Shown: positions 17,097 through 27,059, counted from the first letter of the stretch. The stretch: DNA of 58,531 nt from Alphaproteobacteria bacterium (GCA_030431375.1 JAUIIY010000002.1:85379-143909); one strand, 5' to 3'. The notes: generated from the sequence alone by a model not told the origin. Numbers and translations: made by a program.

Positions 17097-17711
17097 GTGA
17101 CAAAAATTGTATCATCTAAGTACAAAATTTCTAGAAGATTGGGTGTTAGCCTTTGGGGCAACGCCAAGGATCCGCAACATAAAAAGAACTATCCTCCTGG
17201 ACAACATGGCTTAACAGGTCAACGCCGTAAAACAGTACACGGCACTCAACTTCAAGCTAAACAAAAGCTTAAAGGTTACTACAACCTAACTGAAAAACAA
17301 TTCAGAAGAACATACGATAAAGCAAGAAATATGAAAGGCAATACTAGTGAGAATCTAGTTGGTCTTTTAGAAAGAAGATTGGATGCTATCATTTACCGCA
17401 TGAATCTTGCTCCAACTATCTTCTCTGCTAGACAAATTGTTAGTCACAAACATGTTTTGGTTAATGGAAAAATTGTTAACATCCCGAGCTACGTTGTAAA
17501 AGAAGGTGACGAAGTTGAGCTTACAAAAAAAGCTAAAGACATGGTGTTGTGCCTTGAATCAGCACAAAAAATGGAAAGAGCTGTTCCTGAATATCTGACA
17601 TTTGACCAAAAAGATATGAAAGGTTCTTTTGTAAGAACTCCAAATCTTGAAGATATTCCTTATGCTTCAGTTATGGAACCTCATTTGATTGTTGAGTTTT
17701 ACTCTAAATAG
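17097..17711 (+). CDS. rpsD: 30S ribosomal protein S4
   Basis: S4 initiates 30S assembly by binding the 5' domain of 16S rRNA. The 204-residue protein starts with GTG (MTKIVSSKYKISRRLG, the expected family start), with GAGG ten bases upstream. It has the S4 N-terminal region with YPPGQHG and the S4 RNA-binding domain (LERRLDAIIYR, ARQIVSHKHVLVNGKIVNIPSY). The gene stands alone, not in the S13-S11-alpha operon, as in other alphaproteobacteria. A weak hairpin follows. Confidence 0.98.
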   Translation: MTKIVSSKYKISRRLGVSLWGNAKDPQHKKNYPPGQHGLTGQRRKTVHGTQLQAKQKLKGYYNLTEKQFRRTYDKARNMKGNTSENLVGLLERRLDAIIYRMNLAPTIFSARQIVSHKHVLVNGKIVNIPSYVVKEGDEVELTKKAKDMVLCLESAQKMERAVPEYLTFDQKDMKGSFVRTPNLEDIPYASVMEPHLIVEFYSK

Positions 17712-17717
17712 TTAGAG

Positions 17718-17739
17718 AATTACCTTTTTGGTAATTTTT
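17718..17739 (+). terminator. Weak terminator-like hairpin after rpsD
   Basis: AATTACC (17718-17724), loop TTTTT, GGTAATT (17730-17736), then TTT. The stem is short and AT-rich, and the next ATG begins at 17741, so it may attenuate rather than stop transcription into the downstream gene. Confidence 0.45.
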
Positions 17740-17740
17740 G

Positions 17741-18289
17741 ATGTTAGATAAAATTCTTCTTCGAAAGGAATATATATCCAAACGGAATCTTATTCTGAGA
17801 GAGTTTTCTGGTTTGGCAAGAATAGAGGCGGTCTTTTTTACTCTTCTTGAAAACATCCAAAAAGTTTCAAATGTAGCTGGATATTATCCAACAAATCAGG
17901 AGTTGGATATAAGACCTCTCTTGCTGAAATTAAAAGAGAAATCTTACAATATTTTACTTCCCAGACTGTTACCTGAAAATAAAATGGAGTTTGTCAGATG
18001 GAATGGAAAATTACAAGCAACCCCGCATTTTGACTCGAAAGAACCGCCTGAAGGAACAATCGTTATACCCGATATTGCTATAATTCCTTTAATTTGCTGT
18101 GATAGATGGGGTAATAGAATTGGCTATGGTAAAGGCTATTATGATCGATATTTAGCCGCCAATCAAAAGATTATCAAAGTAGCATTGATACCAGAAGAAC
18201 TAATAGTCAACGAGCCAATACACACTGAAAGTCACGACATTAAGCTAAATTATATTGTTACAGAGAATGAGCTAATTGCCATTTCTTAA
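17741..18289 (+). CDS. fthC: 5-formyltetrahydrofolate cyclo-ligase
   Basis: The enzyme converts 5-formyl-THF to 5,10-methenyl-THF using ATP. The 182-residue protein shows the family pattern: N-terminal RKEY basic segment, AGYYPTNQELDIRPLL, and the C-terminal ATP/folate site GNRIGYGKGYYDRYL. ATG at 17741 is preferred to the TTG one codon earlier. It probably shares the rpsD transcript. Its last 18 bases overlap the 3' end of the convergent rpe gene. In many proteobacteria this gene follows 6S RNA and zapA; here it is separated from them by about 9 kb. Confidence 0.92.
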   Translation: MLDKILLRKEYISKRNLILREFSGLARIEAVFFTLLENIQKVSNVAGYYPTNQELDIRPLLLKLKEKSYNILLPRLLPENKMEFVRWNGKLQATPHFDSKEPPEGTIVIPDIAIIPLICCDRWGNRIGYGKGYYDRYLAANQKIIKVALIPEELIVNEPIHTESHDIKLNYIVTENELIAIS

Positions 18290-18937
18290 CTGATCCATTT
18301 GCTTCTGGTATGCTCTATACCCTTTGGTGCTCTCAAAAACATATGCACCTGCTACCAAAATATCGGCGCCAGCTTTTATTGCTAGCTTGGCAGTATCTGA
18401 GTTAATACCACCATCAACTGAAATTAATGTGGCTAGATTATTGTCTGATATGTGCTTTTTAAGAATTCTGATTTTTTCCAATTGCTCACTCATAAATTTC
18501 TGCCCACCAAAACCAGGTTCCACAGTCATAATCAAAATCAAATCGAGATCCCGAGATAGTTCTATAATCTGTTCAACAGGCGTAGCTGGCTTGATTGAAA
18601 TACCCACTTTCACACCCAGATCCTTAATCTTCCCGATCAACATGCTCACATCCCTTACTGCTTCAGCATGAAAGGTGATGATGTCAGCTCCAGCATTAAC
18701 AAATGGCTCAATATATTGCTCAACTTTATCTATCATCAAATGTACATCAAAAGGCTTTTTGGTGTGGGACCTTATCGATTTTACTACACATGGCCCTATG
18801 GTAAGATTAGGAACGAAATGACCATCCATAACATCAATATGTATATAATCACATCCCGCCTGATCAATGGCTTCTACTTCTTGACCTAACTGAGCAAAAT
18901 CAGCTGACAAAATTGAAGGAGCTATTTTAATAGTCAT
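18272..18937 (-). CDS. rpe: Ribulose-phosphate 3-epimerase
   Basis: Rpe interconverts ribulose 5-phosphate and xylulose 5-phosphate in the pentose phosphate pathway. The 221-residue TIM barrel is complete: IAPSILSADFAQLG, the metal-site HIDVMDGHFVPN, DVHLMI, TVEPGFGGQKF and SVDGGIN, plus the phosphate-binding VAGAYVF. It is the last gene of the prfB-to-rpe array and overlaps the hemY-like gene by 11 bases. In Rickettsia the pentose phosphate pathway is incomplete, so the role may be limited to nucleotide-sugar supply (inference). Confidence 0.97.
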   Translation of the reverse strand: MTIKIAPSILSADFAQLGQEVEAIDQAGCDYIHIDVMDGHFVPNLTIGPCVVKSIRSHTKKPFDVHLMIDKVEQYIEPFVNAGADIITFHAEAVRDVSMLIGKIKDLGVKVGISIKPATPVEQIIELSRDLDLILIMTVEPGFGGQKFMSEQLEKIRILKKHISDNNLATLISVDGGINSDTAKLAIKAGADILVAGAYVFESTKGYRAYQKQMDQLRNGN

Positions 18938-20114
18938 AACGGTCGAAGATTAATTCTCTGAATATAGATAATTTGTCACTCTTGGCCTCAGTTGAGAGGG
19001 CGTTTCTAAAGATAATTGCCTTATTAAGAGAACTGGTATATTCCTCGGGGTTAACATCTTGTAATAATTTAACAGCCTGCTTTTCATAACCTAATATGTA
19101 ATACTCAGTTGCTGCTGAGATTAGAGCTGCTTTGGAGCTATTAATTTCCAATAATTTCTCAATTAAATTTAACATTTTCCCCTGGGAGCTATCCCCATTT
19201 ATTTCCAGATAACAATTTATCAAGGCATTATTAGGACTAACTGCCCATTTGGACTCGATTAATTTGTTATATTTCTCACCGTCTATTTCTTTACTAGGTA
19301 ATTTTCTTAGATTTCTGACAATTTGCGCATCTAGCGAAATTGAAAATGCTTCAAACAAAACCTTTGCAGCATCTCGCATCTTCCCAGATTCAATTAAATG
19401 AAATGCTTTGGCACATAAAATCTCAGTTTCCACAAGCGCCAAACTTTTCTCTGATAGGACCTCTGCTGACGTGATCTTCTTATGCATTTTCTTTGCCAGA
19501 TCAAAGTTATTTTCATGCATATGTATATATAGCTTAACCAAATCAAATATAGGCGAGTTGATATTTCTGATTCTTAATTCGGTAGTGAACCTCTCTATTT
19601 CTGCTAACTTACCACTATGGTAATTTGGTAAAATAAATTCCTGCCAGATTATTTCTCCATTAACTGGATTCCTTGATAAATCTATGAACTGATCCAATAG
19701 CTCCACCTCATTAAAATGCGACTTATTGAACGTGTAATTCAGCAGCATAAATAATCTTTGATCATGCTTTTCTAATTTTGATCTATGCTTTTTAAATAGA
19801 TCAAATGCTTTATATGGCCTGCGCGCTTCTTTGAGGAACATAATATCTAACAATAAGTTCCTTGCTTTCCTTTCTCTGATCTCCGAAAAATAAGAAATTA
19901 TACGGCTCGGTAACTCAATGATAAATCTCAAAATAGATGCCATGTAAACTATTATTATAACCCAGATAAAAATAGCTGCAGCTATAAATGATAAGGTAGT
20001 ACTTATTTCAACATTTGTTGTTTTAATTGAAATTGGCCCATACTCACCAAAATAAAAGTAGGTCAGAATTACCAGTAAACATAATAATAGGATCTTAAGT
20101 AAGAATTTGGTCAT
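18927..20114 (-). CDS. hemY: HemY-like membrane TPR protein
   Basis: The 395-residue protein begins with two membrane helices (about residues 4-23 and 41-68), the layout of the HemY N-terminal domain, and continues with a helical TPR-like repeat region (for example KLYIHMHENNFDLAKKMHKK, residues about 185-205). In enterobacteria HemY is the fourth gene of the hemCDXY operon, with no proven enzyme activity; it is distinct from the Gram-positive HemY oxidase. Here the order hemC-hemD-hemX-hemY is the same, which supports the call more than sequence does. It overlaps the preceding gene by 4 bases. Confidence 0.75.
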   Translation of the reverse strand: MTKFLLKILLLCLLVILTYFYFGEYGPISIKTTNVEISTTLSFIAAAIFIWVIIIVYMASILRFIIELPSRIISYFSEIRERKARNLLLDIMFLKEARRPYKAFDLFKKHRSKLEKHDQRLFMLLNYTFNKSHFNEVELLDQFIDLSRNPVNGEIIWQEFILPNYHSGKLAEIERFTTELRIRNINSPIFDLVKLYIHMHENNFDLAKKMHKKITSAEVLSEKSLALVETEILCAKAFHLIESGKMRDAAKVLFEAFSISLDAQIVRNLRKLPSKEIDGEKYNKLIESKWAVSPNNALINCYLEINGDSSQGKMLNLIEKLLEINSSKAALISAATEYYILGYEKQAVKLLQDVNPEEYTSSLNKAIIFRNALSTEAKSDKLSIFRELIFDRYDY

Positions 20115-20830
20115 TTTTTCTCAGGGTGAATTTTTTTAGTAATTTGCTCTAATAGCATAAATGTTTTTTGTTGATTCTGTAGGAAACTGAACTCTTGTGT
20201 CTCGACACATTTGCATTCATTTTTCATCTCTTGCAGGCTAGTTAGGGCTGACTCATAGTTTTGCCGTTTCAGGTGGAATAATATATCCTCAACCCTTTCT
20301 GATAATGCAAAATTAGAATTTTTATCTCTTATTTTGACAAAATTATTTAAAAACTCCCCAATTTTCCCATGAATTGTGATAATTTGATGTTTATTTAGTA
20401 TTTTTTCTAATTTATCTTTTGCGGATAAATAATCTTCTACAGGTTTATAAATTTTATTTTCTGAAATTAGTTTTTCTAATTCTATAACAGATGCATTTAT
20501 GATTTGGTCTTTTTCAGCCGTCTTTTCAAATTCTGTTAAATCTTTCTGAATATCTTTACCGGTAAAATAATTCACAACAATCTTATCCCAGATCTCTAAG
20601 TCAGAATAATCATAAACCGGTTTTATAGTAAGTGGAGTTTCTTCCTGAGCATTTGGCTCCTTTTCGATATTCGAAGTCAACTCATCGCTAACCACTACAT
20701 TTTTTGTAGAGCTATCAAATGTCACATAGAAGGCAATTCCAGCAAAAATAAGGAATAGAAAAATCGTTATATATCTACTAACTCGCGATTTATTTAATCT
20801 AGGGTGATTTTTGTTATTTTGTTTTTCCAT
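20111..20830 (-). CDS. HemX/mitofilin-like membrane-anchored coiled-coil protein
   Basis: The 239-residue protein has a basic N-terminus, one membrane helix (about residues 20-41) and a long charged region predicted as helical and partly coiled (KLEKILNKHQ, SERVEDILFHLKRQNYESAL). This fits the alphaproteobacterial mitofilin-like/HemX group found between hemD and hemY. Most of the protein would face the periplasm. Function in haem synthesis is not established. Two cysteines (CKC, about residues 211-213) are notable. It overlaps hemD by one base. Confidence 0.65.
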   Translation of the reverse strand: MEKQNNKNHPRLNKSRVSRYITIFLFLIFAGIAFYVTFDSSTKNVVVSDELTSNIEKEPNAQEETPLTIKPVYDYSDLEIWDKIVVNYFTGKDIQKDLTEFEKTAEKDQIINASVIELEKLISENKIYKPVEDYLSAKDKLEKILNKHQIITIHGKIGEFLNNFVKIRDKNSNFALSERVEDILFHLKRQNYESALTSLQEMKNECKCVETQEFSFLQNQQKTFMLLEQITKKIHPEKK

Positions 20831-21513
20831 TATTTTCCTAATGCACCAATTAAACTGCTGATATCACCAACCTTAAATCTCTGAATTTTCTTAACCAGTT
20901 TTGAATCAACATAACTGTCTAATGGTACTACAAAATTGAGATTTAAAACAGATTTTTTTATTGCTTCAGATTTTATAGAAACGAAATTATTCAATGCTTC
21001 TTGGGAGAAAAAAACAGCATCTGTAATTTCTTGATTATCAATTAATTTTTCTAATTTATTTGATATCTTATTTTTATAGATAACTCTATATATAATTTCT
21101 TCTTCCACCTGAACATCTGAACTAGAAAGGATCTTTTTTAGATCATGCGAAGCCACTTCCCCCCGGGGATAAAAGATTTTCTGCCCAGGAATGTCATTTC
21201 TTATCTTTTCGAGCAAACTTTCCGCATTACCCTCAGCAACGACTAAATTATCCTTTAGAGAGTTCTTTATTGAATCAGCTGTTCTCATACCCACAACAAA
21301 AATCTTAATTTTCTCGTTTGGTGCAATTTCATTCACAGCATGAGCAGCGTTTTTACTAGTTATAACGACATTCTGGAAATCATGAATATGACCAGAATTA
21401 GGAATATATTCTATAGTAACCAACGGCTCAATAAAACTCTCGACTCTATGCTCCGCAAGCTGCCTAGCTGTTTCAAGAGAATCCTCCAATTTCCTAGTTA
21501 GTAGGACTTTCAT
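20830..21513 (-). CDS. hemD: Uroporphyrinogen-III synthase
   Basis: HemD closes hydroxymethylbilane to uroporphyrinogen III. The 227-residue protein is divergent, as usual for the family, but has the hallmarks: start MKVLLTRK, VVITSKNAAHAV, VVGMRTADS, IFYPRGEVASHDL (family: RG...R..L) and AVFFSQEALNNFV. Its position just after hemC (4 bases apart) confirms the call. One base overlap with the next gene. Confidence 0.9.
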   Translation of the reverse strand: MKVLLTRKLEDSLETARQLAEHRVESFIEPLVTIEYIPNSGHIHDFQNVVITSKNAAHAVNEIAPNEKIKIFVVGMRTADSIKNSLKDNLVVAEGNAESLLEKIRNDIPGQKIFYPRGEVASHDLKKILSSSDVQVEEEIIYRVIYKNKISNKLEKLIDNQEITDAVFFSQEALNNFVSIKSEAIKKSVLNLNFVVPLDSYVDSKLVKKIQRFKVGDISSLIGALGK

Positions 21514-21517
21514 GAGC

Positions 21518-22429
21518 CTAATCCAAAAAATTATCTGGCATTTGACTTTTTATTTTGTCCAGAACTGCATTTCCAATTGCGATGTTATTAACCACAGATC
21601 CCGAAGAATGAGCCTTGATTATTTTACTTCCATCCATTGAAGCAACCAAACCGGTAAAGGAGATTTGATCACCTTCGATAAATGCATGTCCTGCAACAGG
21701 CTTATTACAATCTGCATTTAATCCTTCCAGAAAAACCCTCTCACATTCAACCGTTTTATATGACATTTCATCATTTATTTTACTCAATAATTCTCGAGTC
21801 TTCACATCATCTTCACGACATTGCGCACACAGTGCCCCCTGACCTATTGCAGGTAGCATCTCTTCTAATGACATTTGTGAATATTTAACATTATCTAGCA
21901 TATCCAGGCGCTTGAGACCAGCAACTGCCAGTAAAGTAGCCTCTGCTACCCCTGAATTTAACTTATCGAGCCTGGTACCAACATTTCCCCTAAATGGCAC
22001 TATTTTTATATCTGGACGAACATTCAGAATCTGTGCAGCTCTCCTTGGTGAACAAGTCCCTAATGTGGCATTGAGTGGCAACTCAAATAAATTATTTGCT
22101 ATATTAGAAATAAAAGCATCGTAAGGATTATCTCGCTCAATAATTGCGGCAATATGCAGACCCTCCGGGATAATGCTCGGCATATCTTTCATTGAATGAA
22201 TGGCAATATCAATCTCCCCTCTAAGAAGAGCCTCTTCAACCTCTTTTACAAAGAGGCCTTTTCCTCCTATCTCATGTAGGCTTTTATTCTGGATTTTATC
22301 ACCAGTTGTTTGAAGAGGTATAATTTTGATCTCATCAGGATCAATATTTGCTCCGCTAATTAGTTTATCCCTAAGAATATACGCCTGCTTCAAAGCAAGT
22401 TCTGGAGCTCTAGTGCCAATCGTAATCAT
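21518..22429 (-). CDS. hemC: Porphobilinogen deaminase (hydroxymethylbilane synthase)
   Basis: The enzyme polymerises four porphobilinogens. The 303-residue protein has IGTRAPELALKQA at the start (normally TRxSxLA), HSMKDMP, GTCSPRRAAQ and the cofactor attachment segment ADCNKPVAGHA with the dipyrromethane-binding cysteine C241 (E. coli C242). Full length and intact. It overlaps ldcA by 20 bases. Confidence 0.98.
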   Translation of the reverse strand: MITIGTRAPELALKQAYILRDKLISGANIDPDEIKIIPLQTTGDKIQNKSLHEIGGKGLFVKEVEEALLRGEIDIAIHSMKDMPSIIPEGLHIAAIIERDNPYDAFISNIANNLFELPLNATLGTCSPRRAAQILNVRPDIKIVPFRGNVGTRLDKLNSGVAEATLLAVAGLKRLDMLDNVKYSQMSLEEMLPAIGQGALCAQCREDDVKTRELLSKINDEMSYKTVECERVFLEGLNADCNKPVAGHAFIEGDQISFTGLVASMDGSKIIKAHSSGSVVNNIAIGNAVLDKIKSQMPDNFLD

Positions 22430-23318
22430 TATCTATCCTCAAAACTCCTTCTTCGCTTACTTCGTATATAGGGCCAAAAATAAGCGGGTTGTTTATTTGC
22501 CCATGTCCAATTTCTTCTGTTTTATAAACCGGTATATTAAGATTCTCAGCGAACCTTTTCAGAGCAAGATCACATTTTAGCAAGCCATCATTTTCTGGAG
22601 CACATTGGAAATTCCCTAAAATAACCGCTTTTGCTTCTTCAAAAATGCCCGCTTGCATTAGATGGTTTAGACTACGATCAATCCTGTAACCTCTCTCCAT
22701 TACATCTTCTAAAACTAGAATCTTATTTCTTGCATCAATCTGCCAAGAAGTCGCTAAGCTTGTTTCTACTAAAACTAAATTACCACCTATTAAAGGTGCT
22801 TTTACAACCCCGCTATCGACTGCAGCTTTGTTATATGGCTTTAATTGCATAGAGCAGCTTTGTCCTTGCAAAGCCAATTTCATATTTCCAACTTCTTCAT
22901 CTTCTACATCTTTATGAAAATATTCACTGAGAGTCCTGCCATGAATGGTTTGAAAACCATGTTTTTGGGTAAAATAAAGATGTAAAGCCGTTATATCACT
23001 AAAACCAATAAGCAGCTTGTCTTTTATAGATGGCTTAAATTTCTCAAACTCTGGGATTAACAAAGCAGAACCGTAACCCCCTCTAAAGCACCAAATAGCT
23101 TTTGAATCTTTTGCTAAGAAAGCTTCTTCAAGATCCTTATAACGCGCCTCCAAGGAGTTTGCCGAAAATTCATCTCTCCCCTTTTCTTGAAAATTTTTAC
23201 CAAATCTTGCTTTATAACCCAAAGATTCAACAAATCTTATTACCTCAGCCTTATCATATTCATAAAAAGCTGCAGCAGGTGCAACTATATCTATCAAATC
23301 ACCTGGAAGTAATCTCAT
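22410..23318 (-). CDS. ldcA: LD-carboxypeptidase, peptidase family S66
   Basis: Removes the terminal D-alanine from murein tetrapeptides during cell-wall recycling. The 302-residue cytoplasmic protein has the S66 pattern: WCFRGGYGSALLI, nucleophile segment GFSDITALH, and the C-terminal glutamate and histidine positions in VLEDV and TEEIGHGQINNPL. The start overlaps the stop of prfB as TAATG (one base), which implies translational coupling. The next gene, hemC, begins inside its 3' end. The pairing of a murein-recycling gene with haem genes looks like operon packing rather than a pathway. Confidence 0.93.
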   Translation of the reverse strand: MRLLPGDLIDIVAPAAAFYEYDKAEVIRFVESLGYKARFGKNFQEKGRDEFSANSLEARYKDLEEAFLAKDSKAIWCFRGGYGSALLIPEFEKFKPSIKDKLLIGFSDITALHLYFTQKHGFQTIHGRTLSEYFHKDVEDEEVGNMKLALQGQSCSMQLKPYNKAAVDSGVVKAPLIGGNLVLVETSLATSWQIDARNKILVLEDVMERGYRIDRSLNHLMQAGIFEEAKAVILGNFQCAPENDGLLKCDLALKRFAENLNIPVYKTEEIGHGQINNPLIFGPIYEVSEEGVLRIDNDYDWH

Positions 23319-24428
23319 TATATTCCTCGCTTTCTTGATTGTTCGGTAAGCATCGCGAGTATGAATCCGTCAATTTCACCGTCCAAAACATCATCTGTGG
23401 AGCTAGTCTCAAAGCTTGTACGGTGGTCTTTTACCATTCTGTATGGGTGCAATACATACGACCTTATTTGATTACCCCAAGAATTATCAGTCTTTTTAGC
23501 ATTTTCAACATTTGCTGCATCTTCGCGCTTACGCAATTCAAATTCATATAACCTTGCTTTCAGCATCGAAAAAGCCTCTGCTTTATTCTTATGCTGCGAA
23601 CGATCATTTTGACATTGAACAACTATCCCTGTTGGTTTGTGAGTGATTCTCACCGCACTGTCAGTTGTATTAACATGTTGACCACCAGCACCTGAGGCTC
23701 TGTAAGTATCAATTCTACAATCACCTTCATTTATCTCTATCTCTATGGAATCATCTATCTCAGGGTATACCCATACACTAGCAAAACTGGTTTGCCTTTT
23801 CCCTGCAGCATTAAAAGGAGAAATTCTTACAAGCCTATGTACACCACTTTCTGCCTTTAACCAACCAAATGCATTATATCCTGATATTTTATAAGTTACT
23901 GATTTAATCCCAGCTTCTTCTCCCTGCAGCATATCTATAATTTCGGCGTTAAAATCATGCCGTTCTGCAAATCTCAAATACATTCTTTGTAGCATTTCGG
24001 CCCAATCATGACTCTCTGTACCCCCAGCGCCAGCATGTATTTCAAGGAAACAGTTATTTGCATCAACTTCACCAGAAAAAAGGCACTCTAACTTTAGGTT
24101 CTTAACGTTCTCCGCTAAAATCTTGATATATTGCTCAAGTTCCTCAAACATAGAAATATCAGCATCACTATCTAGCAAAATCAACATCTCCTTACAAGTC
24201 TGATAATCTTGTTGAATTGAATCATATTTATTGACCAACTCCTGCAGGATATTCTGCTTTTTTAGTAGTTTCTGGGCTTCAGACTGATTGTCCCACAAAT
24301 TAGGATTATTCGTTAGCTCTTTAGTTGTCTTTAATTCTTCTTTTATAGCATTAAGGTCAAAGAGACCTCTCAAGCAACTCTTTGTCCTGAGTAACGACTG
24401 ATATTTCTTGATTTAATTTATCTTTCAT
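23318..24428 (-). CDS. prfB: Peptide chain release factor 2, with programmed +1 frameshift
   Basis: RF2 terminates translation at UGA and UAA. The gene is split: a 23-codon zero frame from ATG at 24428 ends in CTT TGA (24362-24357), and the rest is in the +1 frame to 23318. Skipping T24359 gives 369 residues (E. coli 365). GAGAGG is followed three bases later by CTT-TGA-C, the same internal Shine-Dalgarno and slip-site layout as in E. coli. The protein has the SPF stop-codon motif at 203-205 and catalytic GGQ at 248-250. Expression is thus self-regulated by RF2. Annotating only the long frame would wrongly start at an internal codon. ldcA is coupled by TAATG. Confidence 0.97.
24352..24370 (-). 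promoter_or_regulatory. RF2 frameshift site
   Basis: Minus-strand order: GAGAGG (SD-like), TCT spacer, CTT (P-site slip codon), TGA stop, C. When RF2 is scarce the ribosome slips +1 on CTT and reads GAC CTT AAT. All elements of the classical bacterial prfB site are present at canonical spacing. Confidence 0.95.
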
Positions 24429-24565
24429 AGAAAACAAAATATTAAAAAACTACAATGAGTCAATTGATTATACAAAAACTTCACAAAAGTTTCAATTTTC
24501 TAGCAATAGATTGTAAAAAAGTTCGTTTTATATTAAATTCCTCAACAGAAAACTTAAGTTTATAT

Positions 24566-26368
24566 ATGTACGACATAAAAAAAATTAGAAATTTTGCTAT
24601 TATTGCCCATATTGACCATGGGAAGTCAACAATAGCTGACAGATTGATACAGGAATGTGGCGCGGTCGAGCTCAGAGATATGAAGGCTCAGCTACTAGAT
24701 TCTATGGATATTGAGAGAGAAAGAGGCATTACAATTAAATCTCAAACGGTGCGCCTATCGTACAAGGCCTCAGATGGAATAACTTACAGTTTGAATCTGG
24801 TCGATACACCAGGTCACGTTGATTTCGCATATGAGGTAAATCGGTCACTAGCTTCATGTGAAGGATCTCTTTTAATTGTTGATGCAAGCCAAGGTGTAGA
24901 GGCTCAAACATTAGCAAATGTTTACCAAGCAATTGAAAATGATCATGAGATCATTCCGGTTCTAAATAAAATTGATTTGCCAGCTGCAGAACCAGAAAGA
25001 GTGAAAACTCAAATAGAAGATATTATCGGCATTGATACGGAAAATGCGATTGAGGCCTCGGCCAAAACTGGTGCAGGCATCAGGGAAATTCTAGAAACAG
25101 TTGTAAAAACGCTCCCAGCACCCTCCGGAGATGCAGAAAAACCTCTATGCGCCATGCTAGTTGATAGTTGGTATGACGCATATCTAGGAGTTGTTATTTT
25201 AATTCGCGTAATTGATGGAGAAATAAAACGTGGATCAAAGATCAAGATGGTGGCTACAAAATCACTCTATTCGATTGATCAAGTTGGGATTTTCACTCCA
25301 AAAAAGGTTACTGTGCCGTCATTAAGAGCAGGAGAAATTGGCTTTATCACAGCGTCAATAAAAGAAGTATCCGACTGCAAAGTAGGTGATACAATTGTCG
25401 AAGAAAGAAACACAAATCCACGGATATTGAAAGGTTTTAAGCCAAATCTTCCAGTTGTATTTTGTGGTCTTTACCCTGTAGATTCTGGAGAGTTTGAAAG
25501 GCTTAAAGAGTCCTTGGGCAAATTAAAGCTGAATGATGCAAGTTTTGAATATGAAATGGAAACATCTGGAGCACTTGGCTTTGGGTTTAGATGTGGCTTT
25601 TTAGGTTTATTACATTTAGAAATTATTCAGGAAAGGCTATCACGTGAATTCGATCTGGACCTTGTTACAACGGCACCAAGCGTAATATATAAGGTACACA
25701 GCAAAGATAGAGGGGTTCTAGAGATTCATAATCCGGCAGATTTGCCTGATCCTACTTTAATTGACTTCATCGAAGAGCCTTGGATTAAAGCTACCATAAT
25801 GCTTCCCGACGAATATTTGGGAGCCGTACTAGCGTTATGTACCGAAAAAAGGGGAGAACAGATCGATTTAACATATGTCGGATCAAGAGCCATGGTAGTA
25901 TATCGACTGCCTTTAAATGAAGTTGTATTTGATTTTTACGACAGACTCAAGTCATGCTCAAGAGGCTATGCAAGCTTTGATTGGCATCTTGATGACTACA
26001 AAAGAGAGGATTTAGTAAAATTGTCCATATTAGTAAATAATGAGCCAGTTGATGCTCTTGCAATAATGGTACATAAATCAAATGCTGAATTTAGGGGTAG
26101 AGAGATATGTAAAAAACTAAAAGATCTTATCCCAAGACAGTTATTCCAAATAGCTATTCAAGCAGCTATCGGGGGGAAAGTTATAGCTCGTGAAAATGTA
26201 AAGGCAATGCGTAAGGATGTAACGGCAAAATGTTATGGAGGAGATATTTCTCGTAAAAGAAAATTATTGGAAAAACAAAAGGCCGGAAAGAAGAAAATGA
26301 GATCAATCGGAAATGTAGAAATACCTCATTCTGCTTTCATTGAAGCACTAAAAATAAGTGACAAATAA
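24566..26368 (+). CDS. lepA: Elongation factor 4 (LepA)
   Basis: LepA is a ribosome-bound GTPase that can back-translocate ribosomes and aids initiation or assembly under stress. ATG at 24566 gives 600 residues (E. coli 599), with [16 protein letters not shown] as the expected N-terminus; the frame is open for 37 codons further upstream but that part has no similarity. G1 is AHIDHGKST (residues 14-22), G3 [10 protein letters not shown]4 NKID, and the C-terminal LepA-specific domain with [26 protein letters not shown] is complete. Divergent from prfB. Confidence 0.98.
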   Translation: MYDIKKIRNFAIIAHIDHGKSTIADRLIQECGAVELRDMKAQLLDSMDIERERGITIKSQTVRLSYKASDGITYSLNLVDTPGHVDFAYEVNRSLASCEGSLLIVDASQGVEAQTLANVYQAIENDHEIIPVLNKIDLPAAEPERVKTQIEDIIGIDTENAIEASAKTGAGIREILETVVKTLPAPSGDAEKPLCAMLVDSWYDAYLGVVILIRVIDGEIKRGSKIKMVATKSLYSIDQVGIFTPKKVTVPSLRAGEIGFITASIKEVSDCKVGDTIVEERNTNPRILKGFKPNLPVVFCGLYPVDSGEFERLKESLGKLKLNDASFEYEMETSGALGFGFRCGFLGLLHLEIIQERLSREFDLDLVTTAPSVIYKVHSKDRGVLEIHNPADLPDPTLIDFIEEPWIKATIMLPDEYLGAVLALCTEKRGEQIDLTYVGSRAMVVYRLPLNEVVFDFYDRLKSCSRGYASFDWHLDDYKREDLVKLSILVNNEPVDALAIMVHKSNAEFRGREICKKLKDLIPRQLFQIAIQAAIGGKVIARENVKAMRKDVTAKCYGGDISRKRKLLEKQKAGKKKMRSIGNVEIPHSAFIEALKISDK

Positions 26369-26414
26369 ATTAAAAAATGTAAGAATAATTTTATAATTTT
26401 TTTATATAGAAACT

Positions 26415-26705
26415 ATGAGCATGATAGAAGAAAGCAAAAAAAGACTTTCTCTTGCATTTAATAATTTAGAGAATCTCATCGAGGAAAAATTATCTAAACA
26501 GCATAATATCACCACGGCGAAACTCGCACAAACTGATGAGATGCTTGTAAAGGCTAATGAGAGTTTGCTTGCCCAAAACAAACACTTACAAGGCAAGCTC
26601 TTTGAGATCGAGAAAAAATATAATGAGCTTATAGAAACGAACAATGAAACCTCAAAACATATTGATGAAATTATTGCAAATCTTAAAAAAGCGGTAAATG
26701 AATAA
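26415..26705 (+). CDS. Short coiled-coil protein next to zapA (DUF4164-like)
   Basis: The 96-residue protein is almost entirely helical and coiled: heptad-like stretches in residues 15-95 (NLENLIEEKLSKQ, NKHLQGKLFEIEKKYNELIE). No membrane segment. It overlaps zapA by one base (TAATG), so the two are made together. A coiled-coil protein of this size, DUF4164 type, precedes zapA in many alphaproteobacteria; a role as division partner of ZapA is inferred from linkage. A second start two codons later (MIEES) is possible. Confidence 0.75.
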   Translation: MSMIEESKKRLSLAFNNLENLIEEKLSKQHNITTAKLAQTDEMLVKANESLLAQNKHLQGKLFEIEKKYNELIETNNETSKHIDEIIANLKKAVNE

Positions 26706-27049
26706 TGCCTATTCTTGAAATTAAGATAAGAGACAAACTTCACCAAGTTGCTTGCCCAGCAGGAGAAGAAGATCACCTAAAGGGGTTAGCAAGTTTTTTT
26801 GCAGATAAAGTTGAAGAACTAAGCGCGTCATATCCAAATGCTTCTGACACAACTCTATACATGATGGCCGCTTTAATGATTTGTGACGAATTAGATGAAA
26901 CTAAGAAAAAGCTCGTCCAATCTCAGAATGAAAAAATCTCAAATCAATCAGGCGCTTCTAACAAAGAAGAAGTGGAGAATGCTGTCGCAAAAACCATTGA
27001 TATGGTCACCGAACACATAGAATATATTGCATCTAAACTGAACAAATGA
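26705..27049 (+). CDS. zapA: Cell division protein ZapA
   Basis: ZapA cross-links FtsZ protofilaments at the Z-ring. The 114-residue protein has the N-terminal strand-rich dimer part (LEIKIRDKLHQVACPAGEEDHLKGLASFF) and the C-terminal coiled coil (LMICDELDETKKKLVQSQ). Followed immediately by the predicted 6S RNA, the conserved proteobacterial order zapA-ssrS. Confidence 0.9.
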   Translation: MPILEIKIRDKLHQVACPAGEEDHLKGLASFFADKVEELSASYPNASDTTLYMMAALMICDELDETKKKLVQSQNEKISNQSGASNKEEVENAVAKTIDMVTEHIEYIASKLNK

Positions 27050-27059
27050 TAACATGCCG

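Noticed and set aside
24455-24565. N-terminal extension of LepA by 37 codons
   Set aside because: The conserved LepA N-terminus begins at 24566 and gives the standard 600 residues.
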